Shown here: piece by piece, positions 1 to 8,391 of the stretch
How the letters are laid out: each line of letters starts with the position of its first letter
How positions within the stretch are numbered: the stretch's first letter is position 1
From: JAWLCA01 sp041687395
Lineage (GTDB): Bacteria; Pseudomonadota; Alphaproteobacteria; Rhodobacterales; Rhodobacteraceae
Length of the DNA stretch: 64,000 nucleotides
Direction of reading: 5' to 3'
Assembly: GCA_041687395.1 (NCBI GenBank)
Contig: JAWLCA010000004.1
Coordinates: 62,001 to 126,000, forward strand
Translations under genes and position numbers: made by a program
The notes under the pieces: model-generated
What the model was told of the DNA's origin: nothing
The model's database searches: none
Seen by the model: only the letters and a program-made list of their open reading frames with translations

Positions 1-280
1 CCGGGACCCCCGTGAAGATCGCGCTGATCTGGACAAAGACAAGCTCGGTCTCGGCTGCCAGAAGCCGCGCGATGGTTGTCTTTCCCACCCCCGGCGGGCC
101 CCAAAGGATCAGAGACGACAGGCTGCCCGACGCCAGCATCGCCCCCAGCGGGCCATCCTGCGAAAGGATCCTGTCCTGCCCGATTACCTCGGACAGCGCG
201 CGCGGGCGCAGCTGATCAGCCAGCGGTCGCGTCACGTTTGCGGGCGTCTTTTCCGGCGTCTGATCGAAGAGGTCAGGCAT
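1..280 (-). CDS. rarA: Replication-associated recombination protein A (RarA/MgsA AAA+ ATPase), N-terminal part
   Basis: The first 93 residues are present and the gene runs off the left edge. The protein starts MPDLFDQ and has the RarA N-terminal signature (PLADQLRPRALSEVIGQD, residues 19-36) followed by a Walker A loop GPPGVGKTT at 61-69. RarA is a clamp-loader-like AAA+ ATPase acting at stalled replication forks. The ATG at 278-280 gives the usual family N-terminus. It lies downstream of rplQ on the same strand, but a terminator and a small opposite-strand ORF lie between them, so it is probably a separate unit. The Walker B and arginine-finger regions are outside the window. Confidence 0.9.
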   Translation of the reverse strand, partial: MPDLFDQTPEKTPANVTRPLADQLRPRALSEVIGQDRILSQDGPLGAMLASGSLSSLILWGPPGVGKTTIARLLAAETELVFVQISAIFTGVP

Positions 281-423
281 GACTTCAGACTACCGCTGCC
301 ATCGGCCGGTGCAATCGCTCCTTTCCAAAGTGTAAAGGTAGCGGACGGACTATCCTTTTCGGCAGATTGCCCTCACGCCGGACAACCCTAAATTGAGGAG
401 TGCAAAACCAAGGTGATCTCGTG

Positions 424-597
424 ATGGATAAACGGACCAATATTGATGTGGACCTTTTTGCGCGCGTCATGGCGCTGCCGACGAGCCTGCGCCATGACGT
501 TCTGAAATTCATCGGTGCGACGCATTCACAGCAAGATGCGGCCAAGGACACAAACGACCTTTCCCCGGTTCTAGGGCCGTCTGCCAGAGAGAACTGA
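424..597 (+). CDS. Small hypothetical protein (57 aa)
   Basis: This is a 57-residue soluble, charged ORF beginning MDKRTNIDVDLFARVMALP. An AAGGTG at 410-415 lies about 8 nt before the ATG at 424. An in-frame GTG at 400 would add eight residues but sits directly on a GAGGAG, so the ATG is preferred. It points away from rarA and ends just before the bidirectional-looking terminator at 621-645, which fits a real transcript. No family was recognised. The predicted N-terminal helix (FARVMALPTSLRHDVLKFIG) could be an interaction helix. Confidence is moderate because short GC-rich ORFs arise by chance. Confidence 0.45.
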   Translation: MDKRTNIDVDLFARVMALPTSLRHDVLKFIGATHSQQDAAKDTNDLSPVLGPSAREN

Positions 598-615
598 GGC
601 TACGGAAACCTGAAG

Positions 616-650
616 AATAAAAAAGCCCGCCATCCGGCGGGCTTTCTACT
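616..650 (-). terminator. Intrinsic terminator ending the alpha operon (downstream of rplQ)
   Basis: A perfect GC-rich stem AAAAGCCCGCC / GGCGGGCTTT with loop ATCC spans 621-645. Read on the minus strand, the stem is followed by a run of Ts (TTTTTTATTC), the classic intrinsic terminator. It lies 22 nt after the rplQ stop codon. The T-rich end on the plus strand is weaker but could also stop the small ORF ending at 597. Confidence 0.85.
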
Positions 651-671
651 GCGAAGGCAATTGGGGCGACC

Positions 672-1091
672 TCAGTCCTCGGCCGCCGCCTCGGCTTCTT
701 CGCGGGCGCGGTCGCCTGCCCCTTTCGCCGACGGGTCGCGATCGACCAGTTCGATGATCGCCATGGGCGCCATGTCACCATAGCGGAAGCCGGCTTTCAG
801 GACGCGAATATAGCCGCCCTGACGCTCCTTGTAACGCTCGCCCAGAACGTCGAACAGTTTCGCAACGTGCGAGTCCTGCTTCAGCTGCGACGCAGCCATC
901 CGGCGGGCGTGCAGGTCGCCGCGCTTGGCCAGCGTGATGAGCTTTTCCACCACCGGACGAAGTTCCTTCGCCTTGGGCAGGGTGGTCTTGATCTGTTCGT
1001 GTTCGATCAGGCTGCCGGCCATGTTGGCGAACAGCGCCTTGCGGTGTTCGTGAGTCCGGTTCAGGCGGCGGTATCCGCGGGCGTGACGCAT
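672..1091 (-). CDS. rplQ: 50S ribosomal protein L17
   Basis: Its 139 residues begin MRHARGYRRLNRTHEHRKAL, the invariant L17 N-terminus. L17 is a large-subunit protein that binds 23S rRNA near the exit tunnel. The core ends near residue 118 and is followed by a short acidic Ala/Glu-rich tail (AREEAEAAAED), as seen in many alphaproteobacterial L17 proteins. It is the last gene of the alpha operon, 108 bp downstream of rpoA, and is closed by the terminator at 621-645. Confidence 0.97.
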   Translation of the reverse strand: MRHARGYRRLNRTHEHRKALFANMAGSLIEHEQIKTTLPKAKELRPVVEKLITLAKRGDLHARRMAASQLKQDSHVAKLFDVLGERYKERQGGYIRVLKAGFRYGDMAPMAIIELVDRDPSAKGAGDRAREEAEAAAED

Positions 1092-1199
1092 GTCATTCTC
1101 CTATCGTCATTTTGCTTTGTCAGGCGACCCATGCGTGCGGGGCGCTCTCCTTGGGGCGGAATGCCCGGGCAGTCGGGGGGCGGCGAACCGCCCCCGGTC

Positions 1200-2216
1200 T
1201 CAGAACTGGTCCTCGAAGCGCTTGGCCAGATCTTCGATATTCTCTGGCGGCCAGTCCTCGACATCCATGCCGAGGTGAAGGCCCATGCCCGAAAGCACTT
1301 CCTTGATCTCGTTCAGCGATTTGCGGCCAAAGTTCGGGGTGCGCAGCATCTCGGCCTCGGTCTTCTGGATCAGATCGCCGATGTAGACGATGTTGTCGTT
1401 CTTTAGGCAGTTGGCCGAACGGACGCTCAGCTCCAGCTCGTCCACCTTCTTCAGCAGCAACGGGTTGAACTCCAGCCCATCGTCCATGCTGCCGGCGGTC
1501 GCGCTTTCCGGCTCCTCGAAGTTGACGAAGACCTGAAGCTGATCCTGAAGGATGCGTGCTGCATAGGCCACCGCATCGTCCGGGCTCAGGCTGCCGTCGG
1601 TGTCCACCTTCAGCGTCAGCTTGTCATAGTCCAGCACCTGGCCCTCGCGGGTCGGCTGCACTTCGTAGCTGACGCGCTTCACAGGCGAGTAGATCGCATC
1701 GACGGGGATAAGCCCGATCGGCGCATCTTCGGGCCGGTTCTTGTCGGCCGCGACGTAGCCCTTGCCGGTGTTGACGGTCAGTTCCATGAAGACGCTTGCG
1801 CCCTCATCCAAGTGACAGATCAGGTGATCCTTGTTCAGAATCTCGATCCCGTTCGATTCGGTGATGTCGCCCGCGGTGACCACCCCGGGCCCCTTGGCCG
1901 AGATCGACAGCCGCTTCGGCCCCTCGACCTCCATCCGGATCGCGACGCCCTTGAGGTTCAGCACGATGTCGGTCACGTCCTCGCGGACCCCGGCGACCGA
2001 AGAGAATTCGTGCAGCACATTGTCGATCTGCACGCTGGTGATCGCGGCACCCTGCAGCGACGACATCAGCACGCGGCGCAGCGCGTTGCCCAGCGTCAGG
2101 CCGAAGCCCCGCTCCAGTGGCTCGGCGATGACCGTCGCCTGCCGCGACGGATCGGCGCCGGCCTTTACGACCAGCTGCGTCGGCTTGATCAGTTCCTGCC
2201 AGTTCTTGTGGATCAT
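1200..2216 (-). CDS. rpoA: DNA-directed RNA polymerase subunit alpha
   Basis: The protein has 338 residues from the ATG at 2214-2216 (MIHKNWQELIKPTQL), which has a GGAGG 8 nt upstream. An in-frame extension of 16 codons further upstream is not alpha-like and is excluded. The N-terminal domain (about 1-230) carries the dimerisation signature (ERGFGLTLGNALRRVLMSS). The C-terminal domain (about 255-325) has the DNA/activator-binding helix-hairpin-helix (VRSANCLKNDNIVYIGDLI). Alpha assembles beta and beta-prime and contacts UP elements and activators. It lies between rpsK and rplQ; the 112-bp rpsK-rpoA gap contains a strong stem-loop at 2287-2313. Confidence 0.97.
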   Translation of the reverse strand: MIHKNWQELIKPTQLVVKAGADPSRQATVIAEPLERGFGLTLGNALRRVLMSSLQGAAITSVQIDNVLHEFSSVAGVREDVTDIVLNLKGVAIRMEVEGPKRLSISAKGPGVVTAGDITESNGIEILNKDHLICHLDEGASVFMELTVNTGKGYVAADKNRPEDAPIGLIPVDAIYSPVKRVSYEVQPTREGQVLDYDKLTLKVDTDGSLSPDDAVAYAARILQDQLQVFVNFEEPESATAGSMDDGLEFNPLLLKKVDELELSVRSANCLKNDNIVYIGDLIQKTEAEMLRTPNFGRKSLNEIKEVLSGMGLHLGMDVEDWPPENIEDLAKRFEDQF

Positions 2217-2286
2217 GCGTGTCGCCTCCATTCCTGTGCGTGGGCCATGTCCAAGATCACGCACGCCCGAGGTTCAAATGACGAAA

Positions 2287-2313
2287 CCGGGCCGCGCAGA
2301 TTGCGCGGCCCGG
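2287..2313 (-). other. 12-bp perfect stem-loop between rpsK and rpoA
   Basis: The arms CCGGGCCGCGCA (2287-2298) and TGCGCGGCCCGG (2302-2313) are exact inverse complements with a 3-nt loop. On the transcribed (minus) strand the stem is followed by TTTCGTCATTT, an imperfect U-rich tail. It could be a partial terminator, an RNase-processing or stability element, or a translational control site for rpoA. The structure is seen; the role is inferred. Confidence 0.6.
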
Positions 2314-2328
2314 GAAATGTCCTGTCCG

Positions 2329-2718
2329 TTATACCCGGCGACGTTTCGGCGGGCGGCAGCCGTTGTGGGCAATCGGCGTCACGTCGCGGATCGAGGTGAT
2401 GTTGAACCCGACGGCCGCCAGCGCGCGCAACGCACTTTCGCGGCCCGAGCCGGGCCCCTGCACTTCGACTTCCAGCGTCTTCACGCCGTGTTCCTGCGCC
2501 TTCTTGCCGGCATCCTCGGCGGCCAGCTGGGCGGCGTAGGGGGTCGACTTCCGGCTGCCCTTGAAGCCCATCGTACCGGCCGACGACCAGGCGATCGCGT
2601 TGCCCTGCACGTCGGAAATCAGGATCTTGGTGTTGTTGAAGGACGAGTTCACATGCGCCACACCAGCGGCGATGTTCTTGCGTTCCTTGCGCTTCGCGCG
2701 CGTCTTTTCACGTGCCAT
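2329..2718 (-). CDS. rpsK: 30S ribosomal protein S11
   Basis: It has 129 residues with the S11 hallmarks NNTKILISDVQGNAIAWSSAG and the C-terminal PPKRRRV. S11 forms part of the small-subunit platform and the mRNA exit cleft with S7 and S18. It lies 15 bp after rpsM in the alpha operon. The ATG at 2716-2718 follows a purine-rich GGGGAGGGC. Nothing unusual is seen in the protein. Confidence 0.97.
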   Translation of the reverse strand: MAREKTRAKRKERKNIAAGVAHVNSSFNNTKILISDVQGNAIAWSSAGTMGFKGSRKSTPYAAQLAAEDAGKKAQEHGVKTLEVEVQGPGSGRESALRALAAVGFNITSIRDVTPIAHNGCRPPKRRRV

Positions 2719-2733
2719 GTCTGTGCCCTCCCC

Positions 2734-3102
2734 TTACTTCTTCTTGCCGGCAATGGCTTTTGCCGGGCCCTTGCGGGTGCGGGCATTGGTGTGGGTGCGC
2801 TGTCCGCGCACGGGCAGGTTGCGGCGATGCCGCAGGCCACGATAGCAGCCCAAGTCCATCAGGCGCTTGACGTTCATCTGCACTTCGCGGCGCAGATCGC
2901 CCTCGACGGTGAAGTTCGCGTCGATATGCTCGCGGATGGCAAGCACCTCGGCATCCGACAGTTCGTTCACACGGCGGCTTACGTCGACGCCCACGGCTTC
3001 GCAGATCTGCTTGGCCGAGGTATGTCCGATTCCGGTGATGTAGGTCAGGGCGACGGGAACACGTTTGCCCGTCGGAATGTTCACGCCAGCAATTCGGGCC
3101 AC
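2734..3102 (-). CDS. rpsM: 30S ribosomal protein S13
   Basis: It has 122 residues beginning MARIAGVNIPTGKRVPVALTYI and ending in a basic tail containing RGQRTHTNARTRKGPAK, both diagnostic of S13. S13 sits in the small-subunit head and contacts P-site tRNA through the tail. It opens the alpha operon proper, 177 bp downstream of adk. The rpmJ gene that often precedes rpsM in other bacteria is absent from that gap. Confidence 0.97.
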   Translation of the reverse strand: MARIAGVNIPTGKRVPVALTYITGIGHTSAKQICEAVGVDVSRRVNELSDAEVLAIREHIDANFTVEGDLRREVQMNVKRLMDLGCYRGLRHRRNLPVRGQRTHTNARTRKGPAKAIAGKKK

Positions 3103-3279
3103 GCGGTCTTTCCTTTTCGTTGCGGTTCCGTATCGCCAGAACCTTTTTTCACAACTCTGGCCCGACGGCTTTCACCCCCGGACCGGTTCGCTCGTCTGTC
3201 AGTGGGAAGCCAGCCGTCAGGACGATTCTCTTGCGAGAGGGTGTCAGCTACGCGGAATCACCCTTGGCGTCAAGGCCGT

Positions 3280-3927
3280 TCAGGACTTGTCAAGGATCGC
3301 CTTGATCTGATGCGCGACGGCCGCCACCTCGGCCAGTCCGTCGACGCCAGAAAGCAGCCCCTTGGCATGGTAATAGCCGATCAGCGGAGCCGTCTTGCGA
3401 TAGTATTCCATCAATCGCTGGCGCAGGCTCTCGGCATTGTCGTCGGGGCGGCGGCGCAGGTCGGTCGATCCGCAGACATCGCAGACCCCTGCCTTCGCCG
3501 TTGGCCGCGTTCGATCGTGATAGACCTCTCCGCAGTTGCCGCAGGTGAAGCGCCCGGTGATGCGGTCGACAAGCGCGGCTTCGTCCACCTGCATCTCGAT
3601 GACCGCATTCAGAGCCTGACCACTCCGCGACAGCAGATCCCCCAACGCATCGGCCTGTGCCAGCGTTCTCGGAAAGCCGTCAAAGATGAAGCCGCCGTCG
3701 GCGCCCTGCTGCAGCCTTTCCTCGATCAGGCCCATGACGATCTCGTCGGTGACGAGATCTCCCCGCGCCATGACTTCAGCGACCTTTCGGCCCAATTCGG
3801 TCCCGCTGGACTGCGCTTCCCGCAGCATGTCGCCGGTCGAAAGCTGAACCATTCCGCGACGCTCGGTCAGCAGCCGGGCCTGCGTGCCCTTGCCCGCCCC
3901 CGGCGGCCCCAGAAGAATGATGTTCAT
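3280..3927 (-). CDS. adk: Adenylate kinase, zinc-LID type
   Basis: This 215-residue P-loop kinase starts MNIILLGPPGAGKGTQARLL and interconverts AMP + ATP with 2 ADP in the cytosol. The LID domain (about 126-160) carries a Cys4 zinc site, CGNCGEVYHD...CDVCGSTD, so this is the long, metal-stabilised form. The ATG overlaps the secY stop by 4 bp (ATGA), indicating translational coupling. Its place between secY and rpsM is the usual spc-alpha arrangement in alphaproteobacteria. Confidence 0.97.
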   Translation of the reverse strand: MNIILLGPPGAGKGTQARLLTERRGMVQLSTGDMLREAQSSGTELGRKVAEVMARGDLVTDEIVMGLIEERLQQGADGGFIFDGFPRTLAQADALGDLLSRSGQALNAVIEMQVDEAALVDRITGRFTCGNCGEVYHDRTRPTAKAGVCDVCGSTDLRRRPDDNAESLRQRLMEYYRKTAPLIGYYHAKGLLSGVDGLAEVAAVAHQIKAILDKS

Positions 3928-5288
3928 CGCCGCCCCGGCGCCTTCGTGCCGCTGCCGCGCCGCCTCTTGCCGCGCAGCTGAGAGCGTTCAAGCAGCCCCT
4001 CGTACTGATGCGCAAGCAGATGCGACTGAACCTGGTTGATCGTGTCCATCGTCACCGACACCACGATCAAAACCGAAGTACCGCCAAAGTAGAACGGCAC
4101 CGCATACTGGTTGCGCAGCACTTCCGGCAACAGACAGACGAGCGCGAGGTAGGCTGAACCGACCACCAGAAGGCGCGTGACGACGTAATCAAGGTACTCC
4201 TCGGTGCGCTTGCCCGGCCGGATTCCGGGGATGAACCCGTTCTGATTCTTCAGGTTCTCCGCGACATCCTCGGTCTTGAACGACACGTTGGCGGTGTAGA
4301 AGTAGGTGAAAAAGACGATCATCCCCGTGAAGAACAGAAGATACAGCGGTTGGCCGGGGCCGAAATAGGCCATGATCGTCGACATGATCGGGCCGGTCTG
4401 CTGACCCGAAAAGGTCGAGATCGTGACCGGCAGCAGCAGCAGGGACGAGGCGAAGATGGCCGGGATCACGCCGGCCGGGTTCACCTTGACCGGCAAATGC
4501 GATGAGCCGCCGTCGTACATCTTCATGCCGACCTGGCGCCGCGGATATTGAATATGGATCTTGCGCAACGCGCGTTCCATGAACACCACGAAGGCGATGG
4601 TCACCACCACCAGAACGATGACGCCGATGATCACGGCAGGCGACAAAGCGCCCGAGCGACCCTGGCTGAAGAACTGCGCGAGCGCGGCAGGAACTTCGGC
4701 AATGATCCCGACGAAGATGATCAAGGAGATGCCGTTGCCGATCCCCCGCGCAGTGATCTGCTCACCCAGCCACATCAGGAACATCGTCCCGCCGACCAGC
4801 GTGATGACCGTCGCCGCGCGGAAGAACCAGCCGGGATCGGTCACAAGGTCGCCGGCTTCAAGGCTGACGGCAAGGCCATAGGCCTGAAAGGTGGCCAGGA
4901 ACACGGTGCCGTAACGGGTGTACTGGTTGATTTTCTTGCGGCCCTGCTCGCCCTCTTTCTTCAGCTGCTGCAGCGAGGGCACCATGGCGGTCATCAGCTG
5001 CACGATAATCGATGCGGAAATGTATGGCATGATGCCAAGGGCGAAGATCCCCATCCGGCTGATCGCGCCGCCGGTGAACATGTTGAGCATGCCACCAATG
5101 CCGAGCGACGCCTCGTCCATGAACTCGCGCAGGGCGATGCCGTCGATCCCGGGGACTGGGATGTAGGTCCCGAGCCGGTAGACGATGAGCAGGCCGAGGG
5201 TGAAGAAGATCCGGTGACGCAGATCGGTCGCCTTGGCCAGCGCGCCCCAACTGGTGTTGGCGGCCATTTGCTCTGCAGCTGATGCCAT
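3924..5288 (-). CDS. secY: Protein translocase subunit SecY
   Basis: It has 454 residues from the ATG at 5286-5288 (MASAAEQMAANTSWG), preceded by GACGAGGCAC; six further codons are open upstream but lack a better ribosome-binding site. Ten hydrophobic membrane segments are visible, with the plug/TM2 region near GIGGMLNMFTGGAISRMGIF and the cytoplasmic loop motif RTEEYLDYV. SecY is the pore of the SecYEG export channel; secE is in this window at 32562. It overlaps adk by 4 bp and follows rplO by 103 bp. Confidence 0.96.
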   Translation of the reverse strand: MASAAEQMAANTSWGALAKATDLRHRIFFTLGLLIVYRLGTYIPVPGIDGIALREFMDEASLGIGGMLNMFTGGAISRMGIFALGIMPYISASIIVQLMTAMVPSLQQLKKEGEQGRKKINQYTRYGTVFLATFQAYGLAVSLEAGDLVTDPGWFFRAATVITLVGGTMFLMWLGEQITARGIGNGISLIIFVGIIAEVPAALAQFFSQGRSGALSPAVIIGVIVLVVVTIAFVVFMERALRKIHIQYPRRQVGMKMYDGGSSHLPVKVNPAGVIPAIFASSLLLLPVTISTFSGQQTGPIMSTIMAYFGPGQPLYLLFFTGMIVFFTYFYTANVSFKTEDVAENLKNQNGFIPGIRPGKRTEEYLDYVVTRLLVVGSAYLALVCLLPEVLRNQYAVPFYFGGTSVLIVVSVTMDTINQVQSHLLAHQYEGLLERSQLRGKRRRGSGTKAPGRR

Positions 5289-5391
5289 GTGCCTCGTCTC
5301 TTTCAAGCAAGCGCCGCCGAACCGTTTCCCGGATCGGCGGCGCAGGAAAACTGTGGGTGATGTAAGCCGGGCGTGCCCAGCCTACAACCTC

Positions 5392-5865
5392 TTATTCGGC
5401 CGCCGGCGCAGACGAAAGCGTGACGGAACCGCCCGCCTTCTCGATCGCTTCGACGGCCGCCTTCGATGCGCCCGTCACCGTCAGGGTGATCTTCGTGGAC
5501 AACTCGCCCTTGGCCAGAACCCGGACGCCATCCAGCGCCCGACGCACGATGCCGGTCTCGACCAGCACGTCTTCGGTGATCGGTTCCTTTGCGTCCAGCT
5601 TCCCGGCCTCGATGAACTTCTGGATCAGTCCCAGGTTCACCACGGCAAAAGCCTTGCGGTTCGGCTTGGTGAAGCCCCGCTTCGGCAGGCGGCGGTACAG
5701 CGGCATCTGGCCGCCCTCGTACCCGCCGATGGCCACGCCCGAACGGGATTTCTGACCCTTGATCCCGCGACCGGCGGTCTTGCCCTTGCCCGAGCCGGGG
5801 CCGCGGGCAACCCGCTTCTTCGTACGGGTCGCGCCGGGGTTGTCGTGCAGTTCATGCAGTTTCAT
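5392..5865 (-). CDS. rplO: 50S ribosomal protein L15
   Basis: It has 157 residues. The N-terminus MKLHELHDNPGATRTKKRVARG and the glycine-rich GSGKGKTAGRGIKGQKSRSG segment are diagnostic of L15, a late-assembly 23S rRNA-binding protein. The C-terminal globular domain runs from about residue 75. It lies 100 bp after rpmD and 103 bp before secY in the spc operon. Confidence 0.97.
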   Translation of the reverse strand: MKLHELHDNPGATRTKKRVARGPGSGKGKTAGRGIKGQKSRSGVAIGGYEGGQMPLYRRLPKRGFTKPNRKAFAVVNLGLIQKFIEAGKLDAKEPITEDVLVETGIVRRALDGVRVLAKGELSTKITLTVTGASKAAVEAIEKAGGSVTLSSAPAAE

Positions 5866-5965
5866 GTCGCTACTCCTGTTGCCGGAGTCATCCCATCAGC
5901 GACGAAGGGGATGCACACGGCGTTTTAAGTGTTCGGCCGCCACCTCGGGGCGGCCTCCTGCGGCT

Positions 5966-6154
5966 TCAGCCGCGCTCCTCGATGATCTGAACCAGATGCG
6001 GTATCTTGGCAACCATGCCGCGGACCGCGGGCGTGTCTTCAAGCTCGCGCGTGCGGCTCATCTTGTTCAGACCCAAGCCCTTCAGCGTCTCGCGCTGGAT
6101 GGCGGGGCGGCGGATGGGCGAACCCACCTGCTTTACGACGATCGTCTTGGCCAT
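5966..6154 (-). CDS. rpmD: 50S ribosomal protein L30
   Basis: It has 62 residues, the normal short bacterial length, with the L30 pattern KQVGSPIRRPAIQRETLKGLGL. It is a single small domain that binds 23S rRNA and 5S-proximal elements. It is translated 10 bp after rpsE; the 100-bp gap to rplO shows no ORF. Confidence 0.95.
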   Translation of the reverse strand: MAKTIVVKQVGSPIRRPAIQRETLKGLGLNKMSRTRELEDTPAVRGMVAKIPHLVQIIEERG

Positions 6155-6164
6155 GATGCCCTCC

Positions 6165-6731
6165 TTATGCCTCGACCGTTTCGGCCGCGGCTTCGACTTC
6201 GGGCTTCCTCAGAATGTCAGCTACCTTCTTGCCGCGACGCTGCGCGACTTGACGGGGGCTCGACTCCTTCTTCAGGCCGTCGATCGTGGCGCGGATCATG
6301 TTGTAGGGGTTCTGCGATCCCAGAGATTTCGCCACAACGTCCTGCAGGCCCAGCATCTCGAACACGGCGCGCATCGGGCCGCCCGCGATGATCCCGGTAC
6401 CGGCAACTGCCGTACGCATGACGACCTTGCCCGCACCATGACGCCCTTCGATGTCGTGATGCAGCGTGCGACCTTCGCGCAGCGGCACGCGGATCATCTG
6501 ACGCTTCGCCTGCTCGGTCGCCTTGCGGATCGCCTCGGGTACTTCCTTGGCCTTGCCCTTGCCGAAGCCGACGCGGCCACGCTGGTCACCGACCACGACG
6601 AGCGCCGCGAAACCGAAGCGCTTGCCGCCCTTCACCGTTTTCGAAACCCGGTTGATCGCGACGAGACGATCGGCGAATTCCGGGGTTTCATCGCGATCGC
6701 GACGGTCCCTGCGGTTGTCTTCTCTTGCCAT
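6165..6731 (-). CDS. rpsE: 30S ribosomal protein S5
   Basis: It has 188 residues. A charged N-terminal extension (MAREDNRRDRRDRDETP) precedes the double-stranded RNA-binding S5 domain (about 22-88, with VGDQRGRVGFGKGKAKEVPEA) and the C-terminal S5 fold. S5 lines the mRNA entry tunnel and affects decoding accuracy. A C-terminal acidic stretch, EVEAAAETVEA, is present. It sits in the spc operon between rplR and rpmD. Confidence 0.96.
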   Translation of the reverse strand: MAREDNRRDRRDRDETPEFADRLVAINRVSKTVKGGKRFGFAALVVVGDQRGRVGFGKGKAKEVPEAIRKATEQAKRQMIRVPLREGRTLHHDIEGRHGAGKVVMRTAVAGTGIIAGGPMRAVFEMLGLQDVVAKSLGSQNPYNMIRATIDGLKKESSPRQVAQRRGKKVADILRKPEVEAAAETVEA

Positions 6732-6741
6732 TACCGTCTCC

Positions 6742-7101
6742 TCAGAATTTCAGGCCGCCTTCACGTGCCGCATCGGCCAAGGCCCTGATGCGTCCGTGAA
6801 AGAGGAAACCGCCGCGATCGAAATAGCAGTTCTCGACCCCGGCCGCCTTTGCCCGCTCGGCAATCGCCGCGCCAACCTTGGCAGCTGCTTCTACGTTGTT
6901 CTTGCCGACCACGCCCAGATCCTTCTCCAGCGTGGAGGCGGCGGCGAGCGTGACGCCATTCACATCGTCGATCAGCTGCACGCTGATGTTCTTGTTCGAG
7001 CGGTGGACCGAAAGGCGCGCGCGCCCCTCGTTCACTTGCCGCAGCTTGTTCCGGACGCGCAGGCGGCGCTTGCGGAACAGATCCCGTTTCGTGTTCGCCA
7101 T
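6742..7101 (-). CDS. rplR: 50S ribosomal protein L18
   Basis: It has 119 residues with the L18 pattern: basic N-terminus (KRDLFRKRRLRVRNKL), LSVHRSNKNISVQLIDD and the C-terminal FDRGGFLFHGRIRALADAAREGGL. L18 bridges 5S rRNA into the large subunit. It lies 11 bp downstream of rplF and 10 bp upstream of rpsE. Confidence 0.97.
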   Translation of the reverse strand: MANTKRDLFRKRRLRVRNKLRQVNEGRARLSVHRSNKNISVQLIDDVNGVTLAAASTLEKDLGVVGKNNVEAAAKVGAAIAERAKAAGVENCYFDRGGFLFHGRIRALADAAREGGLKF

Positions 7102-7112
7102 TTTCGCGCCCC

Positions 7113-7646
7113 TTACTTCTTCTTGCCTTCCTTGCGGAAGATGTACTCACCCTTGTAGCGGATGCCCTTGCCCTTGTAGGGCTCCGGCGCGCGCCATTCC
7201 CGGATGTTCGCTGCGACCTGACCAACAAGCTGCTGATCGGCACCTTCCACAACGATTTCGGTCTGCTTCGGGGTGGTGATCGAGACGCCCTGCGGAACGT
7301 CGAAGTTCACCTCGTGGCTGTAACCCAGCGACAGTTTCAGGACATTGCCCTGCATCGCGGCACGGTAACCGACACCCTGAATCTCCAGCTCCTTCTTGAA
7401 GCCATCGGAGACCCCGGTCGCCAGGTTCGCGACCATCGTGCGGCTCATGCCCCACTGCGCACGGGCGCGCTTGGATGAGCCGCGCGGCGTCACCGTCACG
7501 GTATTGCCGTCAAGCGTGATCGTCACGTCGTCGGTCGCCGTGAAGCTGCGGGTACCCTTGGGCCCCTTTACCTCGATAGTCTGCCCGGAGACGGAGGCCG
7601 TTACCCCCTTGGGCAGCTCGACCGGTTTTTTCCCAATACGAGACAT
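7113..7646 (-). CDS. rplF: 50S ribosomal protein L6
   Basis: It has 177 residues from the ATG at 7644-7646 (MSRIGKKPVELPKGV), immediately after a GAGGATGG ribosome-binding site; a 15-codon upstream extension overlaps rpsH and is excluded. The protein has two tandem L6 folds and the C-terminal signature PEPYKGKGIRYKGEYIFRKE. L6 sits near the factor-binding site. It belongs to the spc operon. Confidence 0.96.
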   Translation of the reverse strand: MSRIGKKPVELPKGVTASVSGQTIEVKGPKGTRSFTATDDVTITLDGNTVTVTPRGSSKRARAQWGMSRTMVANLATGVSDGFKKELEIQGVGYRAAMQGNVLKLSLGYSHEVNFDVPQGVSITTPKQTEIVVEGADQQLVGQVAANIREWRAPEPYKGKGIRYKGEYIFRKEGKKK

Positions 7647-7656
7647 CCCATCCTCC

Positions 7657-8055
7657 TCAGAACACGGTGCAGAGCACTTCACCGCCAACATTGGCGGATC
7701 GTGCAGCTGCGTCCGACATCACGCCTTTCGGCGTCGAGACGATCGATACACCCATCCCGTTTCGCACGCTCGGAAGTTCCTTGGTGCCGGAATAAACCCG
7801 GCGGCCAGGCTTCGAGACACGCTTGATCTCGCGGATCACGGGGGTGCCATCATAGTATTTCAGGCTAATTTCCAGCGCCGGATGGCCGTCGGCCCCGGTC
7901 ACCTTCTCGTAGCCGCGGATGTAGCCTTCGGCTTCCAGCACATCCAGCACCCAAGCCCGCAGCTTCGAAGCCGGCGTGATGACCGTGGACTTGCCGCGCA
8001 ACTGCGAGTTCCTGATGCGGGTGAGCATATCGCCCAGAGGATCGTTCATTGCCAT
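7657..8055 (-). CDS. rpsH: 30S ribosomal protein S8
   Basis: It has 132 residues with MNDPLGDMLTRIRN at the N-terminus and the conserved C-terminal GVSIVSTPKGVMSDAAARSANVGGEVLC. S8 binds the central domain of 16S rRNA and, in gammaproteobacteria, represses the spc operon. ATGs at 8055 and 8049 both fit; the longer form (MAMNDPL) is given. Confidence 0.96.
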   Translation of the reverse strand: MAMNDPLGDMLTRIRNSQLRGKSTVITPASKLRAWVLDVLEAEGYIRGYEKVTGADGHPALEISLKYYDGTPVIREIKRVSKPGRRVYSGTKELPSVRNGMGVSIVSTPKGVMSDAAARSANVGGEVLCTVF

Positions 8056-8067
8056 GATGCGTCCTCC

Positions 8068-8373
8068 TTACCAGCTCGACTTCACCATGCCGGGGATCTG
8101 ACCGAACGAGGCCAGATCACGCAGCATGATGCGCGAGAGTTTCAGTTTGCGATAATAGGCGTGCGGACGACCCGTCAGCTCACAGCGGTTGTGAAGCCGC
8201 GTGGGAGAGGAGTTCCGCGGCAGTTCGGCCAGCTTCAACCGTGCCTTGAACCGCTCTTCCACCGCTTTTGTCTCGTCATTTGCGATCGCTTTCAGCGCAG
8301 CACGCTTGGCGGCGTATTTCTTCACCAGGCGCTGGCGCTTTTTTTCGCGTTCGACCATCGATACTTTTGCCAT
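8068..8373 (-). CDS. rpsN: 30S ribosomal protein S14 (zinc-free long form)
   Basis: It has 101 residues, matching the long S14 without the CxxC zinc motifs. The C-terminal block CELTGRPHAYYRKLKLSRIMLRDLASFGQIPGMVKSSW is diagnostic. S14 is a late-binding head protein contacting 16S rRNA helices near S3 and S10. It lies between rplE (18-bp gap) and rpsH (12-bp gap). Confidence 0.96.
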   Translation of the reverse strand: MAKVSMVEREKKRQRLVKKYAAKRAALKAIANDETKAVEERFKARLKLAELPRNSSPTRLHNRCELTGRPHAYYRKLKLSRIMLRDLASFGQIPGMVKSSW

Positions 8374-8391
8374 AAGTCCTTCCTCCCGCGA

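Noticed and set aside
3103..3279. Search for rpmJ (L36) between adk and rpsM
   Set aside because: No short Cys/His-containing ORF is present; in alphaproteobacteria rpmJ is normally elsewhere.
1831..3981. 716-codon plus-strand frame opposite rpoA-rpsK-rpsM-adk
   Set aside because: It spans several certain minus-strand genes and their spacers; low-complexity translation, no ribosome-binding site.
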